DNA of 64,000 nucleotides from Alphaproteobacteria bacterium (GTDB lineage Bacteria > Pseudomonadota > Alphaproteobacteria > Reyranellales > Reyranellaceae). The position numbers were made by a program, and so were the translations under genes. The DNA lies in the NCBI GenBank assembly GCA_017307275.1, contig JAFKFK010000015.1, forward strand, positions 91,061 through 155,060, written 5' to 3'. The notes beneath the pieces are model-generated. The model did no database searches. It was given only the letters and a program-made list of their open reading frames with translations, and was not told where the DNA came from. This document shows, one piece after another, positions 19,442 to 28,318 of the stretch. The first letter of the stretch is position 1. Every line of letters starts with the position of its first letter.

Positions 19442-20233
19442 CTAGGTGAGCGATCCGCGCGCCACTCGGATGGACCGGCAGATCGTCACCATCTTGCCGA
19501 TGGCATGATCGACGAAAGCCTGCACGCTCTTCTCGATTTCCGTAGCGAGGCGCGGTCGCTCAGCCGTGATCACTCGGGCGAGGATCGAGGCTCTCTGCCG
19601 TGCCACTGCCTGGTTTGCCGCGATGGACCGGTCGAGCGAGCCATCGGCCTGAGCGGGCGCCAATATGCCTTCGACCCGTTCCAGGAACGACGGTGCGTGA
19701 GCCAGATGCCTGTACATGCTGGCGAGGATCAGCGGCTGTGGACGATCTCCAAACCTGTTCAGGCGCAAAACGCGCGCCCAGGTCTCGGGGGCGACGTCGT
19801 CCTGGCTCGCGAGCTTGGGCAAGGTGACATCGGGCGCCGCCAGCCGCGGGCCCTGCTCCGGCATACCAGTGGCAGCCGTTTCACCGCGCAGCCAGACCGC
19901 GAGCGCCCCCAACGCGAAGAGGTTGATGGTATTGGAGTGGTCGTAGCTCGCCAGTACGGCATCGACGCTGGCAGGTTCATTGCCGGCAAGCGAGTCCAGT
20001 TGCGGCACCGACATCCCTTCCCGGAAGCGAACCGCCGCCGTGTCGGCCATGCCCTGAAGATAGAGCGGCTTCACCGCCGCCCACGCCCAGGGCAGCGCTC
20101 CGTCCATGGTCGCGAGGTGACGCCAGACGAGATTGACGACCCTGACGCCTACGGTGCTGCGGATATCGGCAAAGAGGTCGGCGACTTCGCCTGTCGCCGT
20201 CGCTTCGGCAACGGCCGGAAACGGATCGTTCAC
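19442..20233 (-). CDS. DehI-like (halocarboxylic acid dehalogenase group I) family protein
   Basis: A 263-residue all-alpha protein. Its N-terminal stretch (TGEVADLFADIRSTVGV, HLATMDGALPWAWAAVKPLY, YDHSNTINLFALGALAVW) lines up by eye with group I haloacid dehalogenase DehI, and a second, weaker copy of the repeat follows after residue 150 (FGDRPQPLILASMYRHL, where the Asp may correspond to the DehI catalytic Asp). The family is broad and many members are untested, so dehalogenase activity is only a possibility. The ATG overlaps the stop of the PhyH gene by 4 bp (ATGA), implying coupled translation. Confidence 0.6.
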   Translation of the reverse strand: MNDPFPAVAEATATGEVADLFADIRSTVGVRVVNLVWRHLATMDGALPWAWAAVKPLYLQGMADTAAVRFREGMSVPQLDSLAGNEPASVDAVLASYDHSNTINLFALGALAVWLRGETAATGMPEQGPRLAAPDVTLPKLASQDDVAPETWARVLRLNRFGDRPQPLILASMYRHLAHAPSFLERVEGILAPAQADGSLDRSIAANQAVARQRASILARVITAERPRLATEIEKSVQAFVDHAIGKMVTICRSIRVARGSLT

Positions 20234-21111
20234 TCAGCAGCCTGCTTGGAGTCTTGGCCCAGCACCGTGAAGAAGGAGGCGGTCTTCGGCTGCTTCGGCA
20301 ATTCGACGAGGCCTTCCTTCAGGCGGGCAAAACGGGCTTCCTTGCCACGTACGATGCGGCCCTCGTTGAGGCTCGGCATCGGATTGCGCGCGATCGGCAC
20401 CGCGTCGGCCGCCGTGTAGACGCAGATGTAGAGGCCACGCGACTTGTCCGCCCCATTGGCTGCCGAGCCGTGCAACAGGCGCGTGTGCATCAGGCAGACG
20501 GCACCGGCCTTGCCGAGGCATGGCAGCGATTGCGCCAATGCTTCCTTCTCCTCATCGGCGGCGACGGCGCCGGTGAACCGCTCGCCCTCGAACAACGAAA
20601 GCACCGGCCCCTTGTGCGATCCCGGCACGACGGTCAGGCAGCCATTGCTCTCGTCGATATCGTCGAGGAACAGCAACGCCGTCACGATGTCGTCGTTGGT
20701 GTGTGGCGTATAGGCGAAGTCCTGGTGGTAGTTCACCTCGGTCTTGGCGCCGGAGAGTTTGAGGTTGATCTTGCAGTGGTGGAACTTGACGTCCGGCCCG
20801 ATCAGGTCGGCGACCATGTCGACCATGCGCGCGTCAAGCATGACCTCGCGATAGGCGTCGGAAATGTCCGAAGGATTGTTGATGCGCCGCAGCGCCGGCT
20901 TATCCGCACTGTGCTCGGCGCCCATATCGAAGCGCGGCCGACCATCTATCGTCGGCGGGCCAAACGGCGCGGTGTGCGCCCGGCTCTGCTCCACCCAGCC
21001 CGCGATTTCGCCCTTGAGGGCGGCGAGCTGAGCCGGCGTCACAGCCTCCTCGACCATGAGGTAGCCGTCACGCCAGAACGCATCTCTTTGTTCCTGTGTC
21101 AGCACCGTCAT
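20230..21111 (-). CDS. Phytanoyl-CoA dioxygenase (PhyH) family Fe(II)/2-oxoglutarate oxygenase
   Basis: A 293-residue non-haem iron oxygenase. The metal triad is visible as H129-x-D131 (NYHQDF) and H214 (LLHGSAAN), and R225 (KSRGLYI) is placed to bind 2-oxoglutarate. It would hydroxylate a small carboxylate, amine or phosphonate with O2 and 2-oxoglutarate. AAGGAG upstream fixes the ATG at 21111. It lies 12 bp after the CoA-transferase gene and is coupled to the DehI-like gene, so the three probably act on one substrate delivered by the ABC importer upstream. The substrate is not evident. Confidence 0.9.
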   Translation of the reverse strand: MTVLTQEQRDAFWRDGYLMVEEAVTPAQLAALKGEIAGWVEQSRAHTAPFGPPTIDGRPRFDMGAEHSADKPALRRINNPSDISDAYREVMLDARMVDMVADLIGPDVKFHHCKINLKLSGAKTEVNYHQDFAYTPHTNDDIVTALLFLDDIDESNGCLTVVPGSHKGPVLSLFEGERFTGAVAADEEKEALAQSLPCLGKAGAVCLMHTRLLHGSAANGADKSRGLYICVYTAADAVPIARNPMPSLNEGRIVRGKEARFARLKEGLVELPKQPKTASFFTVLGQDSKQAAE

Positions 21112-21123
21112 GGTCGTCTCCTT

Positions 21124-22302
21124 TTAGACAACGCCGCGTTTGCGGAAATCGGCGATGGCCGCGGCGTCGTATCCGAACTCCTGCAGAATGGCGTCGGTAT
21201 GCTCGCCCTGCTCCGGCGTCGCCGTCTTCATCTCGAACGGTGTGCGGCTCATGTTGATCGCCTGGCCGATCAACTCGATGTCACCGAGCTTCGGTGACTT
21301 CACGGGATGCGCCATCTTGAGGTGCTTGACCTGCGGATCGGCAAACATCTCATCCATCTTGTAGATCGGACCAGCCGGCACGCCCGCCTTGTTCAGCTTC
21401 TCGACCAGCTCGGCGCTGCCATAAGCCGCGACGCGCTTGTCGATCTCTGCGTTGAGGGCATCGCGATTCTTGGCCCGCCCCTTGTCGGTGCTGAACCGTT
21501 CGTCGGTCATCAGTTCAGGCGCCGCGATGCTTTCGCAGAAGCGCTTGTAAATATGGCCACCGGAGGCCGCGATGTTGATGTAGCCGTCCTTGGTCTTGAA
21601 GACGCCGGTCGGAATCGAGGTCGGGTGGTTGTTGCCGGCCTGGCCCGGCACGTCCTTGGCGATCGTCCAACGCGCGGCCTGGAAGTCGCACATCGAGATC
21701 ATGGCCTGCAGCAGCGACGTCGAGATCCACTGGCCCTGACCCGAGGTCTCGCGTTCCAGCAGAGCGATCAGAATGCCGATGGCGCAGTGCAGACCCGCGC
21801 CCACATCGGCGACAGCAATGCCGGCTCGGACTGGCCCCTGCTCCGGCATGCCGGTGACCCACATCAGGCCGCCCATGCCCTGGGCGATCTGATCGAAGCC
21901 GGCGCGTTCTGCATAGGGGCCGTCCTGGCCGAAGCCCGAGATCGACCCCAGGATGATCCGCGGGTTCACCTTCTTCAGGCTCTCATGGTCGATGCCCAGG
22001 CGGAACTTCACGTCGGCACGGTAGTTCTCGACCACCACGTCAGCCTTCTCGACCATCTTCATGAAGATGGCCCGGCCGTCCGGGTCTTTGAGGTTGAGAG
22101 TCACCGACCGCTTGTTGCGGTGCAGGTTCTGGAAGTCGGGTCCGTGGCGCGGCCCACCCATGTCCATCTCGCCAGCCGACGGCGGCATCTCGACCTTGAT
22201 GCAGTTGGCGCCCCAGTCGGCGAGGTAACGCACGGCGGTCGGACCGGCGCGCACGCGCGTCAGGTCGAGGACAGTGAAGCGGGAAAGCGGTCCTGCGGTC
22301 AT
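21124..22302 (-). CDS. CaiB/BaiF (class III) CoA-transferase family protein with Gln at the catalytic Asp site
   Basis: A 392-residue class III CoA transferase fold: VLDLTRVRAGPTAVRYLADWGA at the N-terminus, LNLKDPDGR, VVVENYRADV, ISGFGQDGPY and GAGLHCAIGILIALLERE. The position that carries the acyl-accepting Asp in formyl-CoA transferase (A-M-Q-D-A) reads S-L-L-Q-A here, so residue 199 is Gln. The second CaiB protein in this window has Asp at that site. Either this is a subfamily with a different mechanism or a non-transferase. It sits between the ABC ATPase gene and the PhyH gene. Confidence 0.87.
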   Translation of the reverse strand: MTAGPLSRFTVLDLTRVRAGPTAVRYLADWGANCIKVEMPPSAGEMDMGGPRHGPDFQNLHRNKRSVTLNLKDPDGRAIFMKMVEKADVVVENYRADVKFRLGIDHESLKKVNPRIILGSISGFGQDGPYAERAGFDQIAQGMGGLMWVTGMPEQGPVRAGIAVADVGAGLHCAIGILIALLERETSGQGQWISTSLLQAMISMCDFQAARWTIAKDVPGQAGNNHPTSIPTGVFKTKDGYINIAASGGHIYKRFCESIAAPELMTDERFSTDKGRAKNRDALNAEIDKRVAAYGSAELVEKLNKAGVPAGPIYKMDEMFADPQVKHLKMAHPVKSPKLGDIELIGQAINMSRTPFEMKTATPEQGEHTDAILQEFGYDAAAIADFRKRGVV

Positions 22303-22323
22303 GCTCTCACTCTACGTTAGCAA

Positions 22324-23385
22324 CTATTCAACCCGTACCATGGCGGCGGGATCGATCTCCAGCCAGACCCGGCTGCCGACCTCGAACACCTGGTTCGGAG
22401 CGGTCGAAACGCGGATTTGCTTGGCCCCCGCCAGCGGCCGCACCTGATAATCCCAATATTCGCCGAGATAGGAACGGCTGGCGATTTCCGCCTCGACCGC
22501 CAGAGCCTGCCCGGAAGGCTGGCTGGTGGCCAGCCCGATGGCCTGCGGCCGCAGGGAATAGAGCAACGCGCCGCTGCCGTTCACCCCTTCCAGGCTGCCG
22601 GCCTTGGCCGTGAAGCCGTCGAAACGAACGTCGCTCCCTTGGTGGCTGCCCTCGAGGAAGTTCGTGCGGCCGATGAAGCCTGCGACGAACCGGCTTTTCG
22701 GCCGGCCATAAAGCACATGAGGCGCGTCGATCTGTTCGATATTGCCCTTGTTCATGACGACAATCCGGTCCGAGGTCACCATGGCCTCGGACTGGTCGTG
22801 CGTCACGTAGACGGTCGTGATCTTGAACTCATCGTGCAGGCGGCGGATTTCGAAGCGCATCTCCTCGCGCAGGTTGGCGTCGAGATTGGAGAGCGGTTCG
22901 TCGAGCAACAACACTTCCGGCTCCACGACAATCGCGCGGGCCAGCGCCACGCGCTGTTGCTGGCCACCCGACAGCTCGGCCGGATAGCGGCCCTTGAGAT
23001 TGCGCATCTGGACCACGTCCAGGATCTTGTCGACGCGGCGGTCGATTTCCGACCGCGACAGTTTGCGGACCTGCAGGCCGAAGCCGACATTCTCGCCGAC
23101 GGTCATGTTCGGCCAGATCGCATAGCTCTGGAAGATCATCGACATGCGGCGATGTTCCGGCGGCACCACGCCTGATGGCGAAGAGATCTGCTTGCCGTCC
23201 ATCTCGATCGTGCCGGCCGACGGCGGCATGAAGCCGGCGATCATGCGCAGCGTCGTTGTTTTGCCACAGCCCGACGGCCCCAGCAGCGAGACGAACTCCC
23301 CCTTCGCCAGTTCAAGGGAAAAGTCGGCGACAGCGTCGAAGCTGCCGTAGCGTTTGGCGACGTTCTTCAGGACCAGCTTGCTCAT
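22324..23385 (-). CDS. Fbp/Pot-type ABC importer ATPase
   Basis: A 353-residue ATPase with Walker A GPSGCGKTT, signature LSGGQQQRVALARAI, Walker B VLLLDEPLSNLDAN and a C-terminal TOBE-like regulatory domain (from about residue 240). This CUT/FbpC/PotA layout powers uptake of iron(III), polyamines, thiamine, phosphonates and similar solutes. Its ATG overlaps the permease stop by 4 bp. It belongs with the permease and binding protein upstream. Confidence 0.92.
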   Translation of the reverse strand: MSKLVLKNVAKRYGSFDAVADFSLELAKGEFVSLLGPSGCGKTTTLRMIAGFMPPSAGTIEMDGKQISSPSGVVPPEHRRMSMIFQSYAIWPNMTVGENVGFGLQVRKLSRSEIDRRVDKILDVVQMRNLKGRYPAELSGGQQQRVALARAIVVEPEVLLLDEPLSNLDANLREEMRFEIRRLHDEFKITTVYVTHDQSEAMVTSDRIVVMNKGNIEQIDAPHVLYGRPKSRFVAGFIGRTNFLEGSHQGSDVRFDGFTAKAGSLEGVNGSGALLYSLRPQAIGLATSQPSGQALAVEAEIASRSYLGEYWDYQVRPLAGAKQIRVSTAPNQVFEVGSRVWLEIDPAAMVRVE

Positions 23386-25115
23386 GTCGCGTTACGCCTC
23401 AGCATGAAATCACGGCCGAGCGCCTTCTGCCCGACCCACAACAACGGCAGGGTAAGCACCTGCAGGATCAACGCCAATGCGGCGAGACGCTCGAAATTGC
23501 CCTCCTCGCTCATGTCGAAGATCATGACGGAGGCCACCTTGGTATTGGGCCCATAGAGGAAGATCGCCGCCGACAGTTCGCGCGTCGCCGGAATAAAGAT
23601 CAGCAGCCAGGCCCCCAGCAGATTGCGCTTCAGGAGCGGCGCCACGACCCGGCGCAGCGCCGTCAGTCGGCTGCCCCCGAGCACGCGGACGGCCTCCTCC
23701 ATCTCGGGATTGAGGCTGCGGATCGCCGCACTGGCGTTGACGTACCCCACCGGCAGGAAGCGCGTGGTGAAAGCCAGGATCAGGATCAGCGCGGTACCGT
23801 AGAGCGCCAGCGGTGGCGGGGCGTAGGCGGCATAGAAGCCGATCGCCAGCACGACGCCCGGGATCACGAACGGTGCCACGCACAGGAACCCAAGGATCCC
23901 ACCGAACGGAACCAGCTTTCGGGCCACGATATAGGCCACGCCCAGGGTGAGGAACACCGCCACCGTGGCGCTGGCCCCGGCGTAGAGGAAGCTGTTCAGC
24001 ACCGATTGCGCGGCCGTCGCGTGCTCGAACAGCACGAAGCGGAAGTTCTGCAGCGAAATGTTGTCCAGCGAGAAGCCGCGGCCCCAGGCTTTGGCGAAGG
24101 CCGACTGGATCAGGAAGATGTAGGGCAGGAACACGGCAAGGGCCGCGACGAACATCGCGTAGCCGAACACGACCCAGCGCCAGCGGCCGAGCAGGATCGG
24201 GCGTCGTTCGCCGCCCTTCCCTGTCAACGCCACGAAGCCTTTGCGACGCGTGATCAAGCGCTGCACCAGTACCAGCAGAACCGTGACGCCCAGCAGCGGC
24301 ATGGCATAGGCCGCCGCCACTTCGACCCGGACCGGATTGCCGAAGAACTGGAAGAGCTGTGTCGTCACGACATTGAAGCGCGCTGGAATCGCGATCATGG
24401 CTGGCGAGCCGAACAGCGCGATCGCCTCCAGGAAGCAGATGATCAGACCGCCCAGGATCGCCGGCAACGCCAGCGGCAAGGTCACCCGCCACATCGTCCG
24501 CCACGGTCCGGCGCCCAGGATGTTGGCGGCGTCCTCCATCTCCGACGAGACGAGCTCCAGCGCTGCCGTCGTGAAGATGAAGATATAGGGGAAGGAATAG
24601 AGCGCGATGACGACGGCGAGGCCGGTGAAGCTGTAGATGTTGAACGGGCCGGCCTCGGCACCCGTTGCCAGCATGTAGAAGCGGTTCAGCCAGCCGGCAT
24701 TGGGGCCTGCCAGCAGGATCCAGGCAACCGCGCCGGTGTAGGGCGGCGTGATGAAGGTCGCCAGCACCAGCATGCGCGTCAGCCCGCGCCCTGGCATGTC
24801 GGTGCGCGCGACAGCCCAGGCCAATGGCACGGCGAATACGCCTGCCAGAAGAGCCGACACGGCACCGAGCTTCAGTGAATTCAGCAGGGCTTCGATATAG
24901 CGCGCGCGCCCATAGGCCGTGGCGTAGTTAGCAAGGGTGAACTCGCCCGTTCGCTCAGCCTGGAAGCTGGTGATCACCAGATAGATGAACGGGCTCACCA
25001 CCAGGAACAGCAGGACCGCGATGATCGCGATCCACAGCAACCATGTCGAATCGAAGTAACCGGCGCGCCCTTCGCGCGCCGGTGCGGCATCGAGGGTAGA
25101 AGCAGTCGCTGTCAC
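23382..25115 (-). CDS. Fused two-domain ABC permease (FbpB-like)
   Basis: A 577-residue inner-membrane protein with two permease halves, each with about six membrane segments and an EAA loop (EDAANILGAGPWRTMWRVTLPLALPA-like in the first half, EEAVRVLGGSRLTALRRVVAPLL-like in the second). Fused permeases of this length are typical of FbpB and 2-aminoethylphosphonate-type systems. The start is GTG at 25115, with AGAGGGCGG rather far upstream. The binding-protein gene ends 20 bp before it. Confidence 0.92.
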   Translation of the reverse strand: MTATASTLDAAPAREGRAGYFDSTWLLWIAIIAVLLFLVVSPFIYLVITSFQAERTGEFTLANYATAYGRARYIEALLNSLKLGAVSALLAGVFAVPLAWAVARTDMPGRGLTRMLVLATFITPPYTGAVAWILLAGPNAGWLNRFYMLATGAEAGPFNIYSFTGLAVVIALYSFPYIFIFTTAALELVSSEMEDAANILGAGPWRTMWRVTLPLALPAILGGLIICFLEAIALFGSPAMIAIPARFNVVTTQLFQFFGNPVRVEVAAAYAMPLLGVTVLLVLVQRLITRRKGFVALTGKGGERRPILLGRWRWVVFGYAMFVAALAVFLPYIFLIQSAFAKAWGRGFSLDNISLQNFRFVLFEHATAAQSVLNSFLYAGASATVAVFLTLGVAYIVARKLVPFGGILGFLCVAPFVIPGVVLAIGFYAAYAPPPLALYGTALILILAFTTRFLPVGYVNASAAIRSLNPEMEEAVRVLGGSRLTALRRVVAPLLKRNLLGAWLLIFIPATRELSAAIFLYGPNTKVASVMIFDMSEEGNFERLAALALILQVLTLPLLWVGQKALGRDFMLRRNAT

Positions 25116-25135
25116 GTCGGTTGCCGCCCTCTACC

Positions 25136-26155
25136 TCAATTGCCGAACGTATCGCGCCACTGCTCGATCACCTCGGGGATGCCTTTGTCGACCTCGGCAA
25201 CCGTCGGACGGATCAGCTTGATCTCGCTGATCGGCTTGGCGCCCGGGGGGGACGCCACTTCGGGGCGCAACGGGATGCCGAAATGCTTGGCGTTGATCTT
25301 CGAAGCCTCGATTGAATAGAGGTACTCCATGAAGAGCTTCGCTGCGTTGGGATGCTTCGTGCCCTTCATGATCGCCGAGGGCGAAATGATCAGAACGGCG
25401 CCGTCGCTGGGATAGGACACGGCCAGCGGATTGCCGCGCGCTGCGCTGAACAACGTCGAGCCGTCGGCCCCCGCCGCCACCTGCCGCTCACCGGCGTTCA
25501 GCGCCGTGACCGTATCGTTGATCGAACGGCCGATCTGCGGCTTGTTCTTCTCCAGCTTCTCGAAATACTGCCAGCCATAGAGTTTCTTCATCGACAGCAC
25601 CCAAGTCCCGACATAGCCCGAGAAGCCTGGATGGCCGGTCGAGACCTTGCCCTTCCATTTGATGTCGAGCAGGTCTTCCCACTTCTTGGGAGCATCCTCG
25701 GCCTTCACCTTGGAGGTGTTGTAGGTCAGCACGACCAGGCCCGCCGCGGTCGGGTGATAGTAGCCGTCGGGGTCGAAATTCTGGAAGGTCGGCGAAATCT
25801 TCGGCGTCGTCTCGGGAATATACTTGTCGAAGCGGCCCTCCGCTTTCAGGCGGGCGTAGTGACCGAGATCGGTCGACGAGAACACATCGCAGATCGTCTG
25901 GTTGTTCTTGATGTCCTGCAGCAGGCGTTGATAGGCGACCTGCGCCGTCGTGCGCACAACATTGACCTTCACGCCGTACATTTCGGTGAAGCCGCGCCCC
26001 AGATCCTCCGCCCCTTCGGATGTATAGTGAGCGACGTACCAAGTCAGCTCGCCCTCTTTCTTGGCAGCCTCGGCAAGAGCCTTGATATCCGCCCGCGCCG
26101 CTACAGGTACGAGAAACAGTGCAAAAGCAAGCGCGAGGCGCCCCAACCCCTTCAT
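25136..26155 (-). CDS. Fbp-type extracellular solute-binding protein
   Basis: A 339-residue exported protein: signal peptide MKGLGRLALAFALFLVPVAARA, then the family-1/FbpA fold (KEGELTWYVAHYTSEGAEDL, DVFSSTDLGHYARLKAEGRFDKY, GLVVLTYNTSKV, WEDLLDIKWKGKV). Two ATGs lie in tandem at 26158 and 26155; GGAGG is only 2 bases before the first but 5 before the second, so the second is preferred. It is the first gene of the importer/CoA-transferase/PhyH/DehI run. The ligand cannot be deduced; iron-ligand tyrosine pairs are not obvious. Confidence 0.88.
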   Translation of the reverse strand: MKGLGRLALAFALFLVPVAARADIKALAEAAKKEGELTWYVAHYTSEGAEDLGRGFTEMYGVKVNVVRTTAQVAYQRLLQDIKNNQTICDVFSSTDLGHYARLKAEGRFDKYIPETTPKISPTFQNFDPDGYYHPTAAGLVVLTYNTSKVKAEDAPKKWEDLLDIKWKGKVSTGHPGFSGYVGTWVLSMKKLYGWQYFEKLEKNKPQIGRSINDTVTALNAGERQVAAGADGSTLFSAARGNPLAVSYPSDGAVLIISPSAIMKGTKHPNAAKLFMEYLYSIEASKINAKHFGIPLRPEVASPPGAKPISEIKLIRPTVAEVDKGIPEVIEQWRDTFGN

Positions 26156-26249
26156 CATTTCCTCCCGGATCGTTACTTCATTCGTATTGAAGTGGGATAC
26201 GATCACACGTAGCGCCACGCGACAAGCATTTGGGGTAAAGAGAACGCGC

Positions 26250-26855
26250 ATGACGGAAAGCACGCGGTCGCGGGATTGGGCCGCCTACTATCAACAGCTT
26301 CGCGATCGTCCACCGCGGCGCACGCTGCAGGCAGCCCTCGATGCGTTCGGTTCCCCACCACCTGACGCGCTCGTCATCGACCTTGGCTGCGGCGATGGCC
26401 GCGACGCAATCGAGATGCTGCGCCGTGGCTGGCACGTGATTGCCGTCGATTCCGAACCCGAAGCGCTGCGCCAGTTGCAGGCTCGACCGCTGCCGGACGG
26501 CTGCGACGTGACTCCGATCAATGCCCGCCTGGAGGACGTTCCCATTCCACTCGGAGTTCACTTGGTTAATTCGAGCTTCGCTATGCCCCTTTGCGAGCCC
26601 GAGGGTTTCTTCCGCACCTGGGCGCGCATTCGTGAGGCCCTGCCTTCGGGGGGACGATTCTCGGGTCAATGGTACGGTCCCCGCGACAGCTGGGTCGGCC
26701 GACCGGGCATCACGTTCCTCGGCCGCGACGAGGCTCTCGCCCATCTCGACGGGCTTCAACTCGAGATGTTCGAGGAAGAAGAATCCGATGGCGTCACGCC
26801 GCGTGGCAATGCCAAGCACTGGCACATCTTCCATATCGTTGCGCGGAAGCCCTAG
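26250..26855 (+). CDS. Class I SAM-dependent methyltransferase
   Basis: A 201-residue protein with the SAM-binding motif VIDLGCGDGRDAIEML, an acidic end of strand 2 (VIAVDSEPEAL) and LRQLQARP, followed by a central VNSSFAMPLCEPEGFF. It resembles small-molecule methyltransferases of the tellurite-resistance/Methyltransf_25 type. No strong ribosome site precedes the ATG at 26250. It stands between the divergent binding-protein gene and the PrpD operon and may not belong to either. Substrate unknown. Confidence 0.85.
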   Translation: MTESTRSRDWAAYYQQLRDRPPRRTLQAALDAFGSPPPDALVIDLGCGDGRDAIEMLRRGWHVIAVDSEPEALRQLQARPLPDGCDVTPINARLEDVPIPLGVHLVNSSFAMPLCEPEGFFRTWARIREALPSGGRFSGQWYGPRDSWVGRPGITFLGRDEALAHLDGLQLEMFEEEESDGVTPRGNAKHWHIFHIVARKP

Positions 26856-26924
26856 GGGCGGCCGACGTAGACAAGCAGCCGGCTGTTGGCCGACACTCCC
26901 GCACCGCATTCAACGGAGGGAAAC

Positions 26925-28301
26925 ATGGCCTCCCCGCAATCTTCCGGCGCGTCGCGCGATGTCCCGGTCACAGCCGAAATCGCCAAGCGAGCCGCCTCTC
27001 TCGCCTGGCGCGACCTGCCCGACGATCTCGTGGAGCGCACCAAGCAGTGCCTGCTCGACTGGTTCGCCGTCACCGTTGCCGGTGCCCAGGAGGACCTGAC
27101 GGACATTCTGATCCGTGAGACGCTCGAAGATGGCGCCAAGGGACCGGCGACCCTCGTCGGCCGTTCGGAGACGGTGTTGCCGTCGGCCGCCGCCCTCATC
27201 AATGGCTCCGCCAGCCACGCGCTCGACTATGACGATGTGAACTTCTCCATGGGCGGCCATCCGACCGTTACGGTCGTTCCTGCCCTGCTGGCGCTCGGCG
27301 AGCAGATGAAAGCCTCGGGTCGCCTGTTCATCGAGAGCTTTGTTGCGGGCTACGAAACCTCCGGCCGGGTGGGCCGGCTGGTCGCTCCTAGCCATTATCA
27401 GAAAGGCTTTCACGTCACCGGCACCGTCGGTTCCTTCTCGGCCGCGGCGGCGGCCGGGCGCATGCTGGGCCTCACCGACGCCCAGCTTGCGGTCGCCTTC
27501 GGAATTGCCGCGACCCAGGCGGCCGGCCTCAAGTCCAACTTCGGCACCATGTGCAAGCCGCTGCACGCCGGCACGGCCTCGGAGCACGGGCTCCGCGCCG
27601 CACGCCTCGCCGCCAAGGGCTTCACCGCGCGCAGCGATTCTCTGGAATGTGATCAGGGCTTCGCCTCGTCGCAGAGCGACCATCTCGAAACCAAAGCCGC
27701 GCTGGGCGAGCCGCCGCAAGGCTGGCATCTGCGCAACAACCTCTTCAAGTATCACGCCGCCTGCTACCTGACGCACGCCCCCATCGAATGCGCCAAGGAG
27801 ATCCGGCTGAAGAGCAACTTCCCGCCAGAGCGTGTGCAGAAGATCCTGCTCAGGATCGACTCGGGCGCCGACCGGGTGTGCAACATCCCGCATCCGACGA
27901 CGGGCCTCGAAGCCAAGTTCTCGCTGCGCCAGACCGTGGCGATGGCGCTGACCGGCGTCGATACCGCGAACCTCGATTCCTACAACGAGGCGGTGACGCA
28001 GGATCCACGGATCAAGACCCTGCGCGACAAGATGGCGATCGATTTCAAGCCGGGCTGGACGCATTCGTTTGCCGAGATGGCCATCCAGCTCGATGACGGC
28101 ACGACGATCGAAGTGGCGCACGATTCCGGTATCCCCTGGGCCGACCTCGCCAAGCAGCGCCAGGCACTCGAAACCAAGTTCGACAGTCTGGTCACACCGC
28201 TGCTCGGCGCTGCCGGTGCGCGGCGCCTGCACGACGCCATCGAGCGTGTCGACAGCCTCACCGACATCGGCGACCTGGTTCGCGCCTCGGCGAAAAGTTA
28301 A
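26925..28301 (+). CDS. MmgE/PrpD family protein
   Basis: A 458-residue member of the MmgE/PrpD fold, which includes 2-methylcitrate dehydratase, cis-aconitate decarboxylase and immune-responsive gene 1. Visible family segments are FAVTVAGAQED, SHALDYDDVNFSMGGHPTVTVVPALLAL, KGFHVTGTVGSFSAAAAAGR, FGTMCKPLHAGTASEHGLRAA and THAPIECAKEI. GGAGG 6 bases before ATG at 26925 sets the start; a 13-codon longer frame is rejected. It opens the six-enzyme operon and may generate or isomerise the C5 acid that the later enzymes degrade. Confidence 0.9.
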   Translation: MASPQSSGASRDVPVTAEIAKRAASLAWRDLPDDLVERTKQCLLDWFAVTVAGAQEDLTDILIRETLEDGAKGPATLVGRSETVLPSAAALINGSASHALDYDDVNFSMGGHPTVTVVPALLALGEQMKASGRLFIESFVAGYETSGRVGRLVAPSHYQKGFHVTGTVGSFSAAAAAGRMLGLTDAQLAVAFGIAATQAAGLKSNFGTMCKPLHAGTASEHGLRAARLAAKGFTARSDSLECDQGFASSQSDHLETKAALGEPPQGWHLRNNLFKYHAACYLTHAPIECAKEIRLKSNFPPERVQKILLRIDSGADRVCNIPHPTTGLEAKFSLRQTVAMALTGVDTANLDSYNEAVTQDPRIKTLRDKMAIDFKPGWTHSFAEMAIQLDDGTTIEVAHDSGIPWADLAKQRQALETKFDSLVTPLLGAAGARRLHDAIERVDSLTDIGDLVRASAKS

Positions 28302-28318
28302 CGGAGATCAACACGAGA

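Noticed and set aside
19859..21850. Shared GMPEQGP peptide in the DehI-like and CoA-transferase proteins
   Set aside because: The surrounding sequences are unrelated; most likely chance or a common loop, not a duplication.
26856..26924. GC-rich imperfect palindrome before the PrpD gene
   Set aside because: Pairing includes mismatches and the gap is short; could be chance in GC-rich DNA, so not called as a terminator.
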